Shown in pieces: positions 7,039 to 9,314 of a stretch of 9,314 nucleotides of DNA; position 1 is the first letter of the stretch, and each line of letters starts with the position of its first letter. The notes under the pieces were generated by a model. The model did no database searches. It saw only the letters and a list, made by a program, of their open reading frames with translations, and was not told where the DNA came from. Source of the stretch: an uncultured beta proteobacterium (GTDB taxonomy: Bacteria > Pseudomonadota > Gammaproteobacteria > Burkholderiales > Burkholderiaceae_C); NCBI GenBank assembly GCA_903870955.1, contig CAIQEX010000548.1, forward strand, positions 1 through 9,314, in the 5' to 3' direction. Made by a program: the position numbers and the translations under genes.

Positions 7039-8577
7039 CTAAACCGTCGTCTTGAACGTGCTGACCACGTCCTCCAGATGCGCTGCCTGGTCTTGCAGTG
7101 ACTGCGCCGCAGCGGCGGCCTGCTCGACCAAGGCGGCGTTTTGCTGAGTCGCCTGGTTCATTTCCGCGACGGCACCGTTGACCCTGGCGATGCCTTCGGT
7201 CTGTGCCATGCTGGCATTGGCAATGTTGCCCATGATGTCGGTCACATGGCGGATGCTTTCCACAATTTCGCTCATGGTGGCACCGGCCTGATTGACCAGC
7301 GTGCCACCGGCGTCCACCTTGGCGACCGAGTCATCAATCAACTGCTTGATCTCTTTGGCGGCATCGGCAGAACGTTTGGCGAGGCTGCGCACTTCGGACG
7401 CCACCACGGCAAAGCCACGACCCTGTTCCCCCGCGCGTGCGGCTTCCACGGCGGCATTCAGCGCCAGGATATTGGTCTGGAAGGCGATGCCATCGATGAC
7501 GCCAATGATGTCCACGATCTTGCGTGACGACTGGTTGATGGACTCCATCGTATTCACCACTTCGGAGACCACCGTGCCGCCCCGCAAGGCCACCTCAGAG
7601 GCCGATTGGGCGAGTTGGTTGGCACGTCGCGCGTCATCCGCGGTCTGGTTGACGGCCTCGGTCAGGCTTTGCATGCTGGATGCGGTGTTCTCCAATGCAC
7701 CGGCCTGTGTTTCGGTGCGGTGCGACAGGTCCATATTGCCATTGGCGATGTCGCGGGAGGCGCTGAAGATGGTGTCGGTGCCGGCGCGCACCTGGTTCAC
7801 GATGTGGATCAGGCCCTGGTTCATCTCCTGCAGGGCGCGCTGCAATTCACCGACCTCGTTGCTGGAGTCCACGTTGATGGTCTGGCTCAGGTCGCCCGCA
7901 GCAATCCCCCGTGCCACTTGCACGCCCTGTCCCAACGGGCGGGTTACCACCTTGTGGATAAACGGGTAGATCAGCAAGAGCACGGGAATGCTGGTCAGAA
8001 AGGCCGCCAATATGGATTTGAGTCGTTGGTCCGCCAGCCCGGCGTTGACCTTGTCCAGCGAGACCTTCATGCTCACTGCACCCAGGACCGTGCCCTCGGG
8101 CACCAGATGGCACACGGTGCAGTCTTTGCCCAGCGAATTCTTCATGGCGATTACGGGACGCACGGTGCGCAGGTATTCGCCACTGGTGTCGTTTTGAACC
8201 TCGATGGTCTCCTTGCCGTTTTGCAACACCTGCATTTCCAAGGCGTCGGGTGTGGCCTCGCTCTTGGAGTTGCCGGGGCCAAAAAGCTTGCTGACGTTAT
8301 CGCCGCGCAGCACCCGAACGTCACGTATGGAGCCGAGCTGTTTGATCTGGTCGAGGAAAACGTCGCGCTGTCCGACTGTGCCGGTAACCATCATGCCGGT
8401 GAGGCCTGCCATGGTGGCGTTGTGCATGCTCAAAGAGAAGTCTTTTGCCTGTTCCAACGCGGCTGCCCGTGACGTATATCCCTGCCAGACGATCACCAGG
8501 ACCCATACCGCTACCAGTGCCGCGGCAATGACCTTGAGCAGTTGCACCCAGATTCTGGATGGGGACTGACTTGACAT
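7039..8577 (-). CDS. Methyl-accepting chemotaxis protein with periplasmic c-type heme motif
   Basis: This 512-residue transmembrane chemoreceptor begins with a helix at about 11-31, a periplasmic domain at 32-187, a second helix at about 188-207 and a HAMP linker at about 208-262 (RPLGQG, then AAGDLSQTI). The signalling bundle contains the tip at 361-412 (GIAFQTNILALNAAVEAARA, then GRGFAVVASEVRSLAKRS). The periplasmic domain contains a single CTVCH motif (Cys153, Cys156, His157; bases 8107-8121), the attachment site for covalent c-type heme, followed by EGTVLGAVSMKVSL, which resembles the end of a PAS/Cache-like sensor. Heme c receptors of this layout include Desulfovibrio DcrA and Geobacter GSU0935/GSU0582, linked to redox or oxygen sensing; similar function here is inference. 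Methionines 51, 55, 62 and 63 in the first periplasmic helix are possible distal ligands. The C-terminus (FKTTV) lacks a CheR pentapeptide. The ATG at 8577 has a CAGGAG site (8591-8586) eight bases upstream. Confidence 0.95.
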   Translation of the reverse strand: MSSQSPSRIWVQLLKVIAAALVAVWVLVIVWQGYTSRAAALEQAKDFSLSMHNATMAGLTGMMVTGTVGQRDVFLDQIKQLGSIRDVRVLRGDNVSKLFGPGNSKSEATPDALEMQVLQNGKETIEVQNDTSGEYLRTVRPVIAMKNSLGKDCTVCHLVPEGTVLGAVSMKVSLDKVNAGLADQRLKSILAAFLTSIPVLLLIYPFIHKVVTRPLGQGVQVARGIAAGDLSQTINVDSSNEVGELQRALQEMNQGLIHIVNQVRAGTDTIFSASRDIANGNMDLSHRTETQAGALENTASSMQSLTEAVNQTADDARRANQLAQSASEVALRGGTVVSEVVNTMESINQSSRKIVDIIGVIDGIAFQTNILALNAAVEAARAGEQGRGFAVVASEVRSLAKRSADAAKEIKQLIDDSVAKVDAGGTLVNQAGATMSEIVESIRHVTDIMGNIANASMAQTEGIARVNGAVAEMNQATQQNAALVEQAAAAAQSLQDQAAHLEDVVSTFKTTV

Positions 8578-8609
8578 AAGGTTTGCTCCTGATGATGCCC
8601 AACGAGTGG

Positions 8610-8626
8610 ACTAATTTTCCATTAGT
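8610..8626. repeat. Inverted repeat ACTAAT-N5-ATTAGT, possible operator of the heme MCP
   Basis: Perfect 6-bp arms (8610-8615 and 8621-8626) flank TTTCC, in an AT-rich patch 33 nt upstream of the heme MCP start. The position suits an operator or promoter element for that gene. I could not assign convincing -10/-35 hexamers nearby, and short arms like this can arise by chance. Confidence 0.35.
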
Positions 8627-8704
8627 ATCGCACTTTGTTACGTACGAATGAGTGTTCAACCTGTCGTCGTTCAAGGTCATTGCGCATGTGTGCCGCACTG
8701 CAAC

Positions 8705-8722
8705 ATACGCCACTTGGCGTAT
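8705..8722. promoter_or_regulatory. Palindrome ATACGCC-N4-GGCGTAT, candidate operator
   Basis: Perfect 7-bp arms (8705-8711 and 8716-8722) are separated by ACTT in the divergent gap, about 106 nt upstream of urtA and 127 nt upstream of the heme MCP. The dyad size fits a dimeric transcription factor; the ATAC-N10-GTAT form is compatible with a LysR-type site, but no regulator gene lies in the window to support a name. It could act on either divergent gene. Confidence 0.45.
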
Positions 8723-8757
8723 TCCCCGATCGCGCTGGAGTTTCTACATTGGACCCA

Positions 8758-8791
8758 TCGCCAGCCTGCGCTGTGGACCAAGGGCTGGCGA
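8758..8791. repeat. 9-bp inverted repeat with 16-nt loop in the urtA leader
   Basis: TCGCCAGCC (8758-8766) is the exact reverse complement of GGCTGGCGA (8783-8791). The second arm ends 37 nt before the urtA ATG. The arms are GC-rich and would make a stable hairpin in any transcript starting upstream. No T-tract follows, so it is not an intrinsic terminator of the usual form. It may be a leader hairpin or a protein-binding dyad. Confidence 0.5.
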
Positions 8792-8828
8792 CCACTGAAT
8801 TGTTTATCAACACCCCGGAGCAAACACT

Positions 8829-9314
8829 ATGCAACGTCGATTCACCCTTAAGGCACTGACCGCTGCCGTCGCCCTCACGACCCTGGCCGCCGTGCCTTCT
8901 TACGCCGCAGACACCATCAAGGTCGGCATTCTGCACAGCCTCTCAGGCACCATGGCTATTTCTGAAACCGTGTTGAAAGACACCGTGTTGATGGCCATTG
9001 ACGAGATCAACGCCAAGGGTGGCGTGCTGGGCAAGAAGCTCGAACCCGTGGTGGTTGACCCGGCTTCCAACTGGCCCCTGTTTGCTGAAAAGACCAAGCA
9101 GTTGCTGACGCAGGACAAGGTCTCGGTCATCTTCGGTTGCTGGACCTCGGTGTCGCGCAAATCCGTGCTGCCCGTGGTTGAGGAATTGAACGGCCTGCTG
9201 TTCTACCCCGTGCAATACGAAGGCGAAGAGCTGAGCAAGAACGTGTTCTACACTGGTGCTGCACCCAACCAGCAAGCCATTCCCGCGGTGGACTACCTGA
9301 TGAGCAAAGAAGGC
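8829..9314 (+). CDS. urtA: Urea ABC transporter substrate-binding protein UrtA, N-terminal part
   Basis: This is the periplasmic binding protein that delivers urea to the UrtBCDE importer. The reading frame is open to the right edge, so only the first 162 residues are seen; the usual length is about 400 or more. An N-terminal signal peptide (basic MQRRFTLK, hydrophobic core, likely cleavage after Ala26 in PSYA-AD) is followed by the diagnostic [52 protein letters not shown] and [17 protein letters not shown] blocks, which separate UrtA from other branched-chain amino-acid type binding proteins. The ATG at 8829 has GGAG (8817-8820) eight bases upstream. Family members are commonly under nitrogen control, but I found no convincing sigma-54 -24/-12 pair here. 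The urtBCDE and urease genes would be expected just outside the window. RR near the start resembles a Tat signal, but the spacing to Phe is not canonical. Confidence 0.95.
   Translation, partial: MQRRFTLKALTAAVALTTLAAVPSYAADTIKVGILHSLSGTMAISETVLKDTVLMAIDEINAKGGVLGKKLEPVVVDPASNWPLFAEKTKQLLTQDKVSVIFGCWTSVSRKSVLPVVEELNGLLFYPVQYEGEELSKNVFYTGAAPNQQAIPAVDYLMSKEG

Noticed and set aside
7606..8472. Long open frame (288 codons) on the + strand antisense to the heme MCP
   Set aside because: It lies wholly inside a gene with clear MCP domains, its translation is rich in His/Gly/Val without any recognisable domain, and it is explained by the codon bias of the opposite strand.
8578..8828. Sigma-54 (-24/-12) promoter for urtA or sigma-28 promoter for the heme MCP
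   Set aside because: TGGC-like and GCGATA-like fragments occur, but none has the partner element at the required spacing.
1..9314. Mobile element, phage, CRISPR or toxin-antitoxin content
   Set aside because: No transposase, integrase, terminal repeats, repeat-spacer periodicity or small paired genes were seen; the genes are intact chromosomal signalling genes with even composition.

Overview
The window looks like a chromosomal signal-transduction region of a betaproteobacterium, probably Burkholderiales and plausibly Comamonadaceae/Rhodoferax-like. This is an inference from protein style: the MCP signalling domains, a VF530/DUF2132 protein, a REC-DUF3369 regulator, and a UrtA whose visible part matches the family closely. 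Base composition is moderately GC-rich and even. I see no insertion sequence, phage gene, tRNA, rRNA or CRISPR array.

Layout on the + strand: the 3' part of a methyl-accepting chemotaxis protein (MCP) with tandem HAMP-like linkers and a C-terminal CheR-type pentapeptide (1-1078); a small VF530/DUF2132 protein (1100-1345); a soluble PAS histidine kinase (1431-2732); and a response regulator with REC, DUF3369, degenerate GGDEF and intact EAL domains (2857-5079). After a 54-nt convergent gap, two genes lie on the - strand. In transcription order they are an MCP with a periplasmic CxxCH c-type heme motif (8577-7039) and, 27 nt downstream, a six-helix membrane protein with intact GGDEF and EAL domains (7011-5134). 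A 251-nt divergent intergenic region holding three inverted repeats separates the heme MCP from the start of urtA (8829 to the window edge), the first gene of a urea ABC transporter.

Together the genes form two c-di-GMP modules arranged tail to tail. Module 1 is a cytoplasmic kinase and a response regulator predicted to be a phosphorylation-controlled c-di-GMP phosphodiesterase. Module 2 is a probable two-gene operon joining a heme (redox or gas) chemoreceptor to a dual-domain c-di-GMP enzyme whose cyclase half keeps its inhibitory site. The most interesting idea is that one transcript links heme-based taxis to c-di-GMP turnover, next to urea/nitrogen acquisition. The coupling is inference; the domains and motifs are read directly from the sequence.

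No gene looks broken. The only truncated genes are the two cut by the window edges.
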